The notes: generated by a model not told the origin, from the letters alone. Counted from the first letter of the stretch, positions 1 through 6,046 are shown. The stretch: 6,046 bases of DNA from Clostridia bacterium (GCA_029010655.1 JAQXKW010000050.1:1-6046); one strand, 5' to 3'. Program-made: numbers and translations.

Positions 1-485
1 TCCGTGCCGTCGTCGTAATAGGTGAATTTCTCCTCGTCAAAGGTTTTTTCCCCGTAGGAAAAGGCCTTCGGCCAGGCGTAATCGCAGACGAGCTTTCCCA
101 TAACGCAGGAGGAATCCCATACCTTTGAGGAAAGCGTGTAGCCCTCTGCTTTCAGCTCCGCCACGGTTTTGAAGGTGATAACCTGTGCAAGAGACTCTTT
201 GTCTGTTTTATCGTGGCCGGTAATTGTGGGGGGATATTCCGTATTATCGGGAGCGGTGGTTTCCTCATCGGGGGCGGGCTCTGCGGGGAGAGGGGGATCT
301 TTTTCCTTATTAAAAATTTCCTTCAGCAGAGTAAAGTTGTTTTTCCAGGATTCGGGGCGTTCAATAAACGAAACATCGTATGCGCCCACGTAATAGAGCC
401 CTATAACGGCAGTCAAAAGCACCGCCGTGATAACGGCGGGAAGCCTTTTGACAATATGCAGTTTCAGAAGCTCTCTAAAATTCAT
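1..485 (-). CDS. Unrecognised membrane-anchored or secreted protein, C-terminus cut by window edge
   Basis: I do not recognise this protein. The ATG at 485-483 opens a frame that runs without a stop to the left edge (161 complete codons), so the C-terminus is missing. It starts with a basic stretch (K8, H10, K13, R14), followed by one hydrophobic segment at about residues 15-35 (LPAVITAVLLTAVIGLYYV). V33-G34-A35 could be a signal peptidase site, so it may be either secreted or anchored with its body outside the cell. Residues 63-87 are a proline- and acid-rich linker (PPLPAEPAPDEETTAP). A more ordered region with a cysteine pair (C127, C134) and many aromatics begins at about residue 100. The start overlaps the rlmA stop as ATGA, with only a weak upstream AAGG, so it is probably translated by coupling and is third in the sortase operon. 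It could be a sortase substrate, but that cannot be judged without the C-terminus. The gene itself is well supported; its function is not. Confidence 0.85.
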   Translation of the reverse strand, partial: MNFRELLKLHIVKRLPAVITAVLLTAVIGLYYVGAYDVSFIERPESWKNNFTLLKEIFNKEKDPPLPAEPAPDEETTAPDNTEYPPTITGHDKTDKESLAQVITFKTVAELKAEGYTLSSKVWDSSCVMGKLVCDYAWPKAFSYGEKTFDEEKFTYYDDGT

Positions 486-1327
486 ATCTTTTCGTAAACC
501 TTGTATTCTACAGAAATCTCGGTAGTAAGCGAGGGGAGCGAAAGAAGCCTTTCCCTGCCCTCACGGGGGGAGCGGTAATAAAAGGGCGTCATGGTAAAGA
601 GGTCCTTTATCTCGCCGCCTCTGACGGTTATCTCATAGGAAAGAGAGGAAGCGGACAGAAGTCTGAATCCCAGGGGCACTTTGTCGAGAGGAGGAGATAG
701 CCTCGGCTCTCCGTACAAAACCTCCCTCATCTGCCACAGATGGCGGCTTCCGGAGGAGCAAACCACGAGAAGTCCGCGGGGGGTAAGAATTCTTGCCGCC
801 TCGGCGTCGGGAACGGGCGCAAACAGGCTGAAAATTGCGTCAACGGAGGAGCTTTCAATGGGCATATCAAAAATATTTGCCGCCGCAAAGTTAAGATTTC
901 CGTCAATTACGGCGGCCTTTTTTGCGCCTGCCGCCGCACCGTGCTTTGAAGCGTCAAGCCCTGCGGCAAAGCCGAGGGGGGAATTTTCGGAAAGGTTTTT
1001 GAATATACGTACGGTGTGGTGCCCTTCTCCGCATCCTGCGTCAACAAAGGAAGAAATTTTTCTTCCCGTTCTGAGGGCGACGGCTGCGGCTTCGTCCGAT
1101 ATTTTATCGTAATATCCGGCTGAAAGAAAGCTTCTGCGGCAGGAGAGCATTTCGGCGTCGTCTCCCGCCTTTCTGTTGTTTTTCTTTCCCGGAGGGAGAA
1201 GATTAACATATCCGCTGGAGGCTATGTCGTAGCAGTGCCGCCGCTCGCCCGTGCAGTACATACTGCCGCCTTCTTTTATAAGCCTTGTTCTGCAAACGGG
1301 GCAGACAAATTTTGTGTTTTCCGTCAT
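482..1327 (-). CDS. rlmA: 23S rRNA (guanine-N1)-methyltransferase, RlmA family
   Basis: This is a cytoplasmic SAM-dependent methyltransferase of 281 aa, close to the family length (about 270-280). RlmA enzymes methylate N1 of a guanine in the hairpin-35 loop of 23S rRNA, lining the peptide exit tunnel: G745 in Gram-negative RlmA(I), G748 in Gram-positive RlmA(II)/TlrB. The G748 type is inferred here from the likely Gram-positive host. An N-terminal zinc-finger-like region has C9, C12, C25 and H31, followed by GYVNLLPPGKK (39-49) and GDDAEM (55-60), both typical of the family. The SAM-binding motif I is VDAGCGEGHHT (95-105), with the following acidic strand at GLDASK (123-128). The family's C-terminal MTPFYYRS signature is at about 246-253. 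The finger spacing C25-x5-H31 is longer than C-x3-H in E. coli RlmA as I recall it. The ATG overlaps the sortase stop (ATGA) and has no strong RBS, and its own stop overlaps the next start. Family assignment is secure; the exact target base is inferred. Confidence 0.93.
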   Translation of the reverse strand: MTENTKFVCPVCRTRLIKEGGSMYCTGERRHCYDIASSGYVNLLPPGKKNNRKAGDDAEMLSCRRSFLSAGYYDKISDEAAAVALRTGRKISSFVDAGCGEGHHTVRIFKNLSENSPLGFAAGLDASKHGAAAGAKKAAVIDGNLNFAAANIFDMPIESSSVDAIFSLFAPVPDAEAARILTPRGLLVVCSSGSRHLWQMREVLYGEPRLSPPLDKVPLGFRLLSASSLSYEITVRGGEIKDLFTMTPFYYRSPREGRERLLSLPSLTTEISVEYKVYEKI

Positions 1328-2427
1328 TTTACAGTCTCAATGAGCTTTGCGTGCAAAGCGTATCTGCCGCCCTCGCCGCCGTTGGTGCAGGTGGAAAGGG
1401 TTATCATGGTATCGTTTTCATTAAGCCTTTCGCCTGATGCCACGGAGGATTTGGAGATAACTTCGGCGGCAAAGGACAGAAAATCTGCGCTGTCGCTGAA
1501 ATTCATGCGGTAGTAGAAATACTTTTCCGTGGTGGGATAAACGGAGACGGGCTTATAAATAAACACGCCGTCCATGGTGTAAATATAAATCTTGTTTGCC
1601 GCAAAGAAAGCGGGGTCAAGGAACTTTGTAACGTCGTGGAACATTGCCCCGGTGACAACATTGTGACCGTAAATTACGGTGTTTAGGTTGTCGGTTATAA
1701 GATCCTTGCAGTTGTAGTCAAGGAAAATAGAGCCGATGGGCAGAGACTCGCCCGTGTATGCGTGGTCAAGGTAGTAGTCGTTGTCGCTTCCCCGAAGAAG
1801 CGGGTAGTCGATTCCCGTGTTCTCCGCATATATCCAGCCGTAAACATCGGGATTCTTTGCTTTCAGCGCCGTAAGGCTTGCCTTCATGGCGTCAAGCTTT
1901 TGGGAATATTCGCCCGAAAGCTCCTTTTCGGGGCTTTTTCCTGCGGCAATTCTGTCGTAAAGGGAGAGCATGGGCGAGTCTCCCCCTGCGGCAAGAAGCG
2001 CCCCCGGGTGGTTAAAGTGGAGGGAGTCCTCGGAATCAAGGGTAAAGCGGTTAAACTCGGTGCCTGAGTAAATCTCTGCGCCTCTGATTTTACCACGTAT
2101 GTTTATTATGAGCAAAACTATACAGACTATTGCCGCAATACCGCATACGGACAGAAGGCAGAGTTGAATAATATTCTCTTTTTTGCTGATTTTCTTTTTC
2201 GTTTTTGAAGTTTCGCCCCCGTCGGTTTTTTCCTGCTTTATTTCTGCCGTGTCAAGCTCTGTTACCGACTCTGAAAAATCCTTTTCCGTAAAGGAGTCGC
2301 TGTGGGGAATCGGCGCAAAATTCGACTGTGCTTCCCGTACCAGCTCGTCTTCGTAAAAAGAATTTGCGACGTCGGAGGCGGGGGCTTCGGTCTTAATTTT
2401 TTTGTTCTTTTTTTTCTTCTTTGACAT
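1324..2427 (-). CDS. srtB: Class B type sortase with long cytoplasmic N-terminal tail
   Basis: This is a membrane-anchored cysteine transpeptidase that cleaves a sorting signal in surface proteins and joins them to cell wall or to another protein. It has 367 aa, longer than typical SrtB (about 240-250). The order is a very lysine-rich start (MSKKKKKNKKIK), a roughly 85-residue charged, probably disordered cytoplasmic region, one membrane segment at about 86-110, an extracellular linker, and a sortase domain at about 195-365. The domain opens with VYGWIYAENTGIDYPLLRGS (195-214), as in class B/clostridial enzymes. The catalytic set is complete: His255 in YGHN, Cys347 in TLSTC and Arg355 in GGRYALHAKL. 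It has its own promoter and a strong RBS and leads the minus-strand operon. No substrate with a visible sorting signal lies in the window, so its target is unknown. The sortase family is certain; class B rests on motif similarity and could be a related class B-like clostridial subgroup. Confidence 0.94.
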   Translation of the reverse strand: MSKKKKKNKKIKTEAPASDVANSFYEDELVREAQSNFAPIPHSDSFTEKDFSESVTELDTAEIKQEKTDGGETSKTKKKISKKENIIQLCLLSVCGIAAIVCIVLLIINIRGKIRGAEIYSGTEFNRFTLDSEDSLHFNHPGALLAAGGDSPMLSLYDRIAAGKSPEKELSGEYSQKLDAMKASLTALKAKNPDVYGWIYAENTGIDYPLLRGSDNDYYLDHAYTGESLPIGSIFLDYNCKDLITDNLNTVIYGHNVVTGAMFHDVTKFLDPAFFAANKIYIYTMDGVFIYKPVSVYPTTEKYFYYRMNFSDSADFLSFAAEVISKSSVASGERLNENDTMITLSTCTNGGEGGRYALHAKLIETVK

Positions 2428-2433
2428 GCCGTT

Positions 2434-2440
2434 CTCCTTT
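2434..2440 (-). promoter_or_regulatory. Ribosome binding site of the sortase gene
   Basis: On the minus strand AAAGGAG lies 6 bases before the ATG at 2427-2425. This is a near-perfect Shine-Dalgarno sequence and fixes the start of the sortase. It contrasts with the two downstream genes of the operon, which lack comparable sites. Confidence 0.9.
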
Positions 2441-2461
2441 CAGCGATTATTATCCATATTC

Positions 2462-2489
2462 ATTATACTTCATTTTTTCGGGAATGCAA
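2462..2489 (-). promoter_or_regulatory. Sigma-A type promoter of the sortase-rlmA operon
   Basis: On the minus strand a consensus -10 box TATAAT (2467-2462) follows a -35-like TTGCAT (2489-2484) with a 16-base spacer. Transcription would start near 2455, giving a short leader of about 28 bases before the ATG at 2427, with no room for a riboswitch. The perfect -10 box and the position just upstream of a strong RBS make this a convincing call. The -35 box is only a partial match. Confidence 0.75.
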
Positions 2490-2531
2490 TGTCTTTTGTG
2501 TGAACATTTTTAGGGAAACGCCGTCTTCCAC

Positions 2532-2561
2532 TTGAAATTAATACCGAATATGTGATAAAAT
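2532..2561 (+). promoter_or_regulatory. Probable promoter of the pth-mfd operon
   Basis: TTGAAA (2532-2537) and TAAAAT (2556-2561) are separated by 18 bases. A TG one base before the -10 box (2553-2554) makes it an extended -10. The predicted start is near 2568, giving a leader of about 89 bases before the pth ATG at 2657. Its -35 lies about 42 bases from the -35 of the oppositely directed sortase promoter, so both could share a regulator site, although I see no convincing operator between them. A second, weaker -10 candidate is TATAAG at 2585-2590. Confidence 0.55.
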
Positions 2562-2588
2562 AACTGAAAAGGATAAAAGGAAAGTATA

Positions 2589-2613
2589 AGGGGTGAAAAA
2601 TCAGCCCTCTTTT
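2589..2613 (+). terminator. Terminator-like hairpin in the pth leader (possible attenuator)
   Basis: AGGGGTGA (2589-2596) pairs with TCAGCCCT (2601-2608) across an AAAA loop. Seven of eight positions pair, with one G-G mismatch (2593/2604). A short T-rich run (TCTTTT, 2608-2613) follows. On the plus strand this has the shape of a weak intrinsic terminator inside the pth leader, downstream of the proposed promoter, so it could attenuate the operon or simply be leader structure. The T-tract is short and interrupted, so read-through is expected. I see no antiterminator, T-box or ligand-binding element. Confidence 0.3.
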
Positions 2614-2634
2614 CGTGTTATACCGAAAAATCAG
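2595..2634 (+). repeat. Direct repeat of the 10-mer GAAAAATCAG in the pth leader
   Basis: GAAAAATCAG occurs at 2595-2604 and again at 2625-2634, exactly 30 bases apart. The first copy forms part of the terminator-like hairpin. Both copies contain AAAAATC, which is complementary to GATTTTT (2650-2656) immediately between the pth RBS and start codon. The repeat itself is plain in the sequence; any role is inferred, and a 10-mer rich in A could recur by chance. Confidence 0.6.
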
Positions 2635-2644
2635 TTTTTGTCAA

Positions 2645-2650
2645 ACGGAG
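2645..2650 (+). promoter_or_regulatory. Ribosome binding site deciding the pth start
   Basis: ACGGAG (2645-2650) sits 6 bases before ATG 2657. This favours 2657 over the in-frame GTG at 2615, which has no Shine-Dalgarno sequence and would add 14 residues upstream of the natural-looking start MSDIFELFKK. Confidence 0.75.
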
Positions 2651-2656
2651 ATTTTT

Positions 2657-3292
2657 ATGTCGGATATATTTGAGCTTTTTAAGAAAATATCAAAGCCGAA
2701 AACCCCGCCCGCACCGCCGGAATTTCTTCTGGTGGGTCTGGGAAATCCGGGCAAGGAATATGCCCAAACCCGCCATAATGCGGGCTTTCTTGCCATAGAG
2801 TGCATCTGCCGTCAGAAAAATGCGGAGTGCAACCGCCTGAAATTCAAATCCCTGGTGGGAGACCTTACGGTGGGCGACCATAGGGCACTTATGATGATGC
2901 CCCAGACTTATATGAATAACTCAGGCACGGCGGTAAAGGAGGCGGCGGATTTTTATAAAATCCCGCCGGAGAAAATAATCGTTATTGTAGACGATATAAA
3001 CCTTGAGCCCGGTCAGATGAGAATAAGAAAAAGCGGCACGGACGGCGGACATAACGGGCTGAAAAGCATTATATATCAGCTTGAGGCGGACACCTTTCCC
3101 CGAATCCGTCTGGGGGTAGGAAAAAAGCCCTCCAAGGATTACGATTTGGCGGCATGGGTGACGGGAAAAATATCAAAGGAAGGCTTTGAACAAATGCGCC
3201 CCTGTCTTGAGGTCTGCTATGACGCCGCAAGGATGATAACGGACGGTGATTTTGAGGGCGCAATGGGAAAATATAACGGTATGAACCGATGA
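2657..3292 (+). CDS. pth: Peptidyl-tRNA hydrolase
   Basis: This cytoplasmic esterase releases the peptide from peptidyl-tRNA that drops off the ribosome, so the tRNA can be reused; it is normally essential. With the start at ATG 2657 the protein has 211 aa, somewhat longer than the usual 185-195. The extra length is mostly a tail of about 22 residues (MSDIFELFKKISKPK, then a proline-rich stretch) before the first core strand. Family motifs are all present: GLGNPGKEY (27-35, with N30), TRHNAG (38-43, with catalytic His40), YMNNSG (85-90, with N87), VDDINLEPG (111-119, with D112) and GGHNGLKSI (130-138, with N133). These match E. coli N10, H20, N68, D93 and N114, so the active site looks intact. 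The stop overlaps the mfd ATG (ATGA). The pth-mfd order is well known in Bacillota. Identity is very secure; the start is likely but not proven. Confidence 0.97.
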   Translation: MSDIFELFKKISKPKTPPAPPEFLLVGLGNPGKEYAQTRHNAGFLAIECICRQKNAECNRLKFKSLVGDLTVGDHRALMMMPQTYMNNSGTAVKEAADFYKIPPEKIIVIVDDINLEPGQMRIRKSGTDGGHNGLKSIIYQLEADTFPRIRLGVGKKPSKDYDLAAWVTGKISKEGFEQMRPCLEVCYDAARMITDGDFEGAMGKYNGMNR

Positions 3293-6046
3293 ACACAAGA
3301 GAGCTTTTACTGTCCGTAATGCGTGAGTCCCGTGAATACAGGGCGCTGACCGAGGGACTCTCCCTTTCCCGCCGTCGGGCAAAGCCCGCTCCCTGTGCGG
3401 TAACGGGTCTGTCGGAGGGTGCGTCCCCCGTATTCTTAACGGCTCTCGCAGCAGACGAAACTCTTGCCGGACGGAGAGTTTTAATTCTCTACGCATCGGA
3501 GAAGGACGCCGCCGACGAAGCCCTGCGCCTTACTGCCGCAGGGGTTACGGCGTATCACTTTCCCGCAAGGGACTATAATTTCAATATAACCTCAGCCTCC
3601 CGTGATTACGAGCATCGGAGGCTTCTTGTGCTGTCGGAGCTTTTGTTCGGAGAAAAGCCTATGGCAGTGTGCGCAACCGCAGAGGCGGTGCTTCAGGTAA
3701 CGGTTCCTCCGGAGGAGCTTATTCATCTGAGCGTTTCTCTGAAAAGCGACAGACCCGTTGATTTGGAAAAGCTGACAAAAACCCTGACTTTGGGGGGATA
3801 CTCCAGAGTTGAGCTTGTGGAGGGTCCCGGGCAGTTTGCAGTTCGCGGGGGAATTATCGATATTTTCCCGCCCTCGGAAAGCCCTGTACGTGTTGAGCTT
3901 TTCGGAGACGAAATTGACAGAATAGGCGTTTTCGACCCCGTAACTCAGAGGTTTACGGAGACCTTGGAGGGGGATATTCTCATTCCCCCCGCCCATGAGG
4001 CGGTGCTGGACGAAGACCGCCGTGAAAAGATTATTTCCGCCTGCGCAAAGCAGATAAAGAAGCTGTCGGAGCAAAATGACCCCGATATGAGAACCGTAGA
4101 GCTTCTTATGACGGAGCAGGCTCAGCTGAAGGATTTTTCCGACGTAAGCTTTACCGATAAGTATCTGCCGCTCATTTACCCCGACGGCAACTGCTTTTTC
4201 GACTATTTCGACGGGCTTTGCGTAATTTTCGATACGGCAAACGTGCGGGAGAGAGCAAATTCCGCAGAAGCGCTTACCATGCAGAGCGTTTCCGATATGA
4301 TAAGCGCAGGCGAGCTGTACGGAAAAATGAGCGGAGTGTGGCAGAACCCGTGGGACAGAGTGCAAACAGCCCTTTCCGTTATGCCCTCCGTGCTGATTGA
4401 CCCCTTTGCCAGGAGCCACCCGGGAATGACCCCTGCGGCGGAGTTTTCCTTCCGCACCCGTCATATTCCCCCCTATGCGGGAAATACCGCTTTGCTTTTG
4501 GAGGATTTGCAGGAGCTGTCGGCAGGGGGATACAGATTGGCGGTGCTCTGTGCAAACGAAGCGGACGCTGCCTCTCTTGCGAAAACCCTGACCGGCGAGG
4601 GCTATACCGCCGGAGTTTGCCGTGAGGGGTCGGAGTTTTTCGGCGAAAACGTGAAAAAATACCCCGTTGCGCTTCTTTACGGAGATTCCGACGGGGGCTT
4701 TGAGCTGACGGACGCAAGATTTGCCTTTCTCAATTATTCGGGAGTTTCCGAGGGAACGGCAAGATTTTACAGAAAACAGCAGAGAAAAGCGAAAAAGAAA
4801 AATACGGAAAAAATCCTCTCGTACAGCGACCTCACTCCCGGAGACGCAGTAGTTCACGAGGCGTACGGCGTAGGTATCTACGAGGGTATAGAAACCCTGA
4901 CGGCGGCGGGAATTACGAGAGATTACGTAAAAATCCGATATGCCGGCACGGATAAACTGTTTTTGCCCGTGGATCAGCTTGACCTTGTTTCAAAATATAT
5001 CGGGGCAGGCGCCGACGGCGAGGTAAAACTAAATAAAATGGGCGGCGCCGACTGGCACAGGGCAAAAAGCCGTGCCTCCGCCTCCGCCAAGGAAATGGCA
5101 AAGGAGCTTATAGAGCTGTATGCCCGCAGAAAAAGGGCAAAAGGCTTCTCTTTTCCTGCCGACGACGATATGACCGCCCAGTTTGCCTCCGCCTTCCCCT
5201 ATGAGGAAACGGACAGCCAGCTTTCCGCAATAGAGGATATACGCCGTGATATGGAGGAGGGCTGTCCCATGGAGCGCATAATCTGCGGAGACGTGGGCTA
5301 CGGAAAAACCGAGGTGGCTCTCCGCGCGGCGTTCAAGGCGGTAATGGGCGGCAAGCAGGTGGCGATTCTTGTTCCCACCACAATTCTTGCATATCAGCAC
5401 TATCAGACGGCGCTGAGCCGCTTCAGGGGCTTCCCTGTTTCCATCGATATGCTGTCCCGTTTCCGTACCAAGGCACAGCAGGAGGTGTCGCTCCGCAAGC
5501 TCCGCCGAGGGGAGACGGATATTATAATCGGAACCCACAGAATTATTTCTTCGGATATAGAATTCCGTGATTTGGGGCTTGTAATTATTGACGAGGAACA
5601 GCGCTTCGGCGTGGCGCAGAAGGAAAAGCTGAAAAAGCTCTCAATCGGAGCAGACCTTTTGACCCTTACCGCAACGCCTATTCCCCGTACCCTTAATATG
5701 GCAATGGGCGGAATTCTGGACATGAGCATTCTTGACGACGTGCCGGGACTTCGTTCCCCCGTGCAGACCTATGTTATGGAGCATGACGACGGCATTATCG
5801 CCGAGGCGGTGCGCCGTGAAATCCGCCGTGGCGGTCAGGTGTTCTATCTTAACAACAATATTGAGTATCTCTATACCCTGCGGGGAAAGCTTTCGGCGGA
5901 GATTCCCGAGGCGAGAATTGCCGTTGCCCACGGGCGAATGGACAGAGACGAGCTTGAGGATATATGGGCGGCGCTGGTGCGGGGCGAAATCGACGTGCTT
6001 GTGTGCACAACGATCATCGAAACGGGCGTAGACGTGCCAAACGCCA
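3289..6046 (+). CDS. mfd: Transcription-repair coupling factor Mfd, C-terminus cut by window edge
   Basis: Mfd is an ATP-driven DNA translocase that pushes stalled RNA polymerase off DNA and recruits UvrA to the lesion. Here 919 codons are present; family members have about 1150-1180, so roughly 230-260 residues are missing, including the last helicase motif and the C-terminal domain. The N-terminal UvrB-like module shows FPARDYNF (91-98), RDYEHRR (105-111) and RGGIIDIFPP (186-195). The CarD-like RNA polymerase-interaction domain spans about 515-575 and starts LTPGD. The translocase follows: FPYEET (636-641), Walker A GDVGYGKTE (667-675, K673), VPTTILAYQHY (695-705), GTHR (748-751), Walker B DEEQ (768-771), TATPIPRTLNMA (794-805), HGRM (881-884) and TTIIETGVDVPNA (907-919). 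There is no Shine-Dalgarno before ATG 3289, which overlaps the pth stop, so coupling to pth is likely. The frame is intact throughout and the identity is certain. Confidence 0.98.
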   Translation, partial: MNTRELLLSVMRESREYRALTEGLSLSRRRAKPAPCAVTGLSEGASPVFLTALAADETLAGRRVLILYASEKDAADEALRLTAAGVTAYHFPARDYNFNITSASRDYEHRRLLVLSELLFGEKPMAVCATAEAVLQVTVPPEELIHLSVSLKSDRPVDLEKLTKTLTLGGYSRVELVEGPGQFAVRGGIIDIFPPSESPVRVELFGDEIDRIGVFDPVTQRFTETLEGDILIPPAHEAVLDEDRREKIISACAKQIKKLSEQNDPDMRTVELLMTEQAQLKDFSDVSFTDKYLPLIYPDGNCFFDYFDGLCVIFDTANVRERANSAEALTMQSVSDMISAGELYGKMSGVWQNPWDRVQTALSVMPSVLIDPFARSHPGMTPAAEFSFRTRHIPPYAGNTALLLEDLQELSAGGYRLAVLCANEADAASLAKTLTGEGYTAGVCREGSEFFGENVKKYPVALLYGDSDGGFELTDARFAFLNYSGVSEGTARFYRKQQRKAKKKNTEKILSYSDLTPGDAVVHEAYGVGIYEGIETLTAAGITRDYVKIRYAGTDKLFLPVDQLDLVSKYIGAGADGEVKLNKMGGADWHRAKSRASASAKEMAKELIELYARRKRAKGFSFPADDDMTAQFASAFPYEETDSQLSAIEDIRRDMEEGCPMERIICGDVGYGKTEVALRAAFKAVMGGKQVAILVPTTILAYQHYQTALSRFRGFPVSIDMLSRFRTKAQQEVSLRKLRRGETDIIIGTHRIISSDIEFRDLGLVIIDEEQRFGVAQKEKLKKLSIGADLLTLTATPIPRTLNMAMGGILDMSILDDVPGLRSPVQTYVMEHDDGIIAEAVRREIRRGGQVFYLNNNIEYLYTLRGKLSAEIPEARIAVAHGRMDRDELEDIWAALVRGEIDVLVCTTIIETGVDVPNA

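Noticed and set aside
422..439. Perfect 7-base G+C-rich inverted repeat (CCGCCGT / ACGGCGG, loop GATA)
   Set aside because: It lies inside the coding sequence of the anchored protein, encodes part of its hydrophobic segment, and lacks a proper T-tract, so it is probably chance.
169..497. Two plus-strand open frames of 74 and 94 codons
   Set aside because: They are antisense to the uninterrupted frame 1-485, which has a coupled start and a membrane segment typical of a real gene.
681..1112. A 143-codon plus-strand open frame and smaller ones nearby
   Set aside because: They are antisense to rlmA, including its SAM-binding motif, and the composition fits a shadow frame.
2610..2629. Inverted repeat TTTTCG / CGAAAA with an 8-base loop
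   Set aside because: The six-pair A/T-rich stem is weak and competes with the stronger neighbouring hairpin; insufficient to call an operator.
2615..2656. Upstream GTG start that would lengthen Pth by 14 residues
   Set aside because: No Shine-Dalgarno precedes it, it falls in the putative hairpin/repeat leader, and ATG 2657 has a good RBS.
3592..4857. A 421-codon open frame on the minus strand
   Set aside because: It lies wholly antisense to mfd, whose domains are unmistakable in this interval. The antisense product looks like a codon-bias shadow and resembles no family I know.
5698..5712. Gly instead of the common Ser in the NMAMSG-like stretch of Mfd (NMAMGG, 803-808), and DEEQ instead of DEEH
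   Set aside because: DEEQ is normal in Bacillota Mfd, and a Ser-to-Gly change is mild; all nucleotide-binding residues visible are intact.
5029..5931. Several open frames of about 95-170 codons on the minus strand
   Set aside because: All are antisense to the conserved Mfd translocase motifs and overlap one another, without convincing RBS or promoter.

Overview
The window looks like ordinary chromosomal DNA of a Gram-positive bacterium, most likely a clostridial member of the Bacillota (Oscillospiraceae/Ruminococcaceae-like). This is inferred from four things: pth directly followed by mfd, a class B type sortase, an RlmA(II)-type 23S rRNA methyltransferase, and AGGAG-type ribosome binding sites with sigma-A-like promoters. 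Base composition is moderate (roughly half G+C by eye) and looks even across the window. I see no tRNA, rRNA, insertion sequence, phage gene or CRISPR array.

The layout is two divergent operons transcribed away from a 229-base control region (2428-2656). The minus-strand operon runs leftward: a membrane-anchored sortase (1324-2427), the rRNA methyltransferase RlmA (482-1327), and an unrecognised protein with an N-terminal membrane segment (1-485), cut by the left edge. The plus-strand operon runs rightward: peptidyl-tRNA hydrolase (2657-3292), then transcription-repair coupling factor Mfd (3289-6046), cut by the right edge after 919 residues.

All three gene junctions inside the operons are the same 4-base ATGA overlap (start codon overlapping the preceding stop). 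The downstream genes have little or no Shine-Dalgarno sequence of their own, so translational coupling is likely. The control region holds a strong minus-strand promoter (consensus TATAAT) with a clear RBS for the sortase. For pth it holds a plus-strand promoter and a leader of roughly 90 bases with a terminator-like hairpin and a repeated 10-mer.

Functionally, the rightward pair is housekeeping: Pth recycles peptidyl-tRNA from stalled translation, and Mfd clears stalled RNA polymerase and recruits excision repair. The leftward operon combines a cell-surface enzyme, a ribosome-modifying enzyme and an extracytoplasmic protein of unknown role, and no shared pathway is evident. I found no clear case for a new biological system. 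The least explained items are the unknown anchored protein, the sortase's long cytoplasmic tail and the pth leader.
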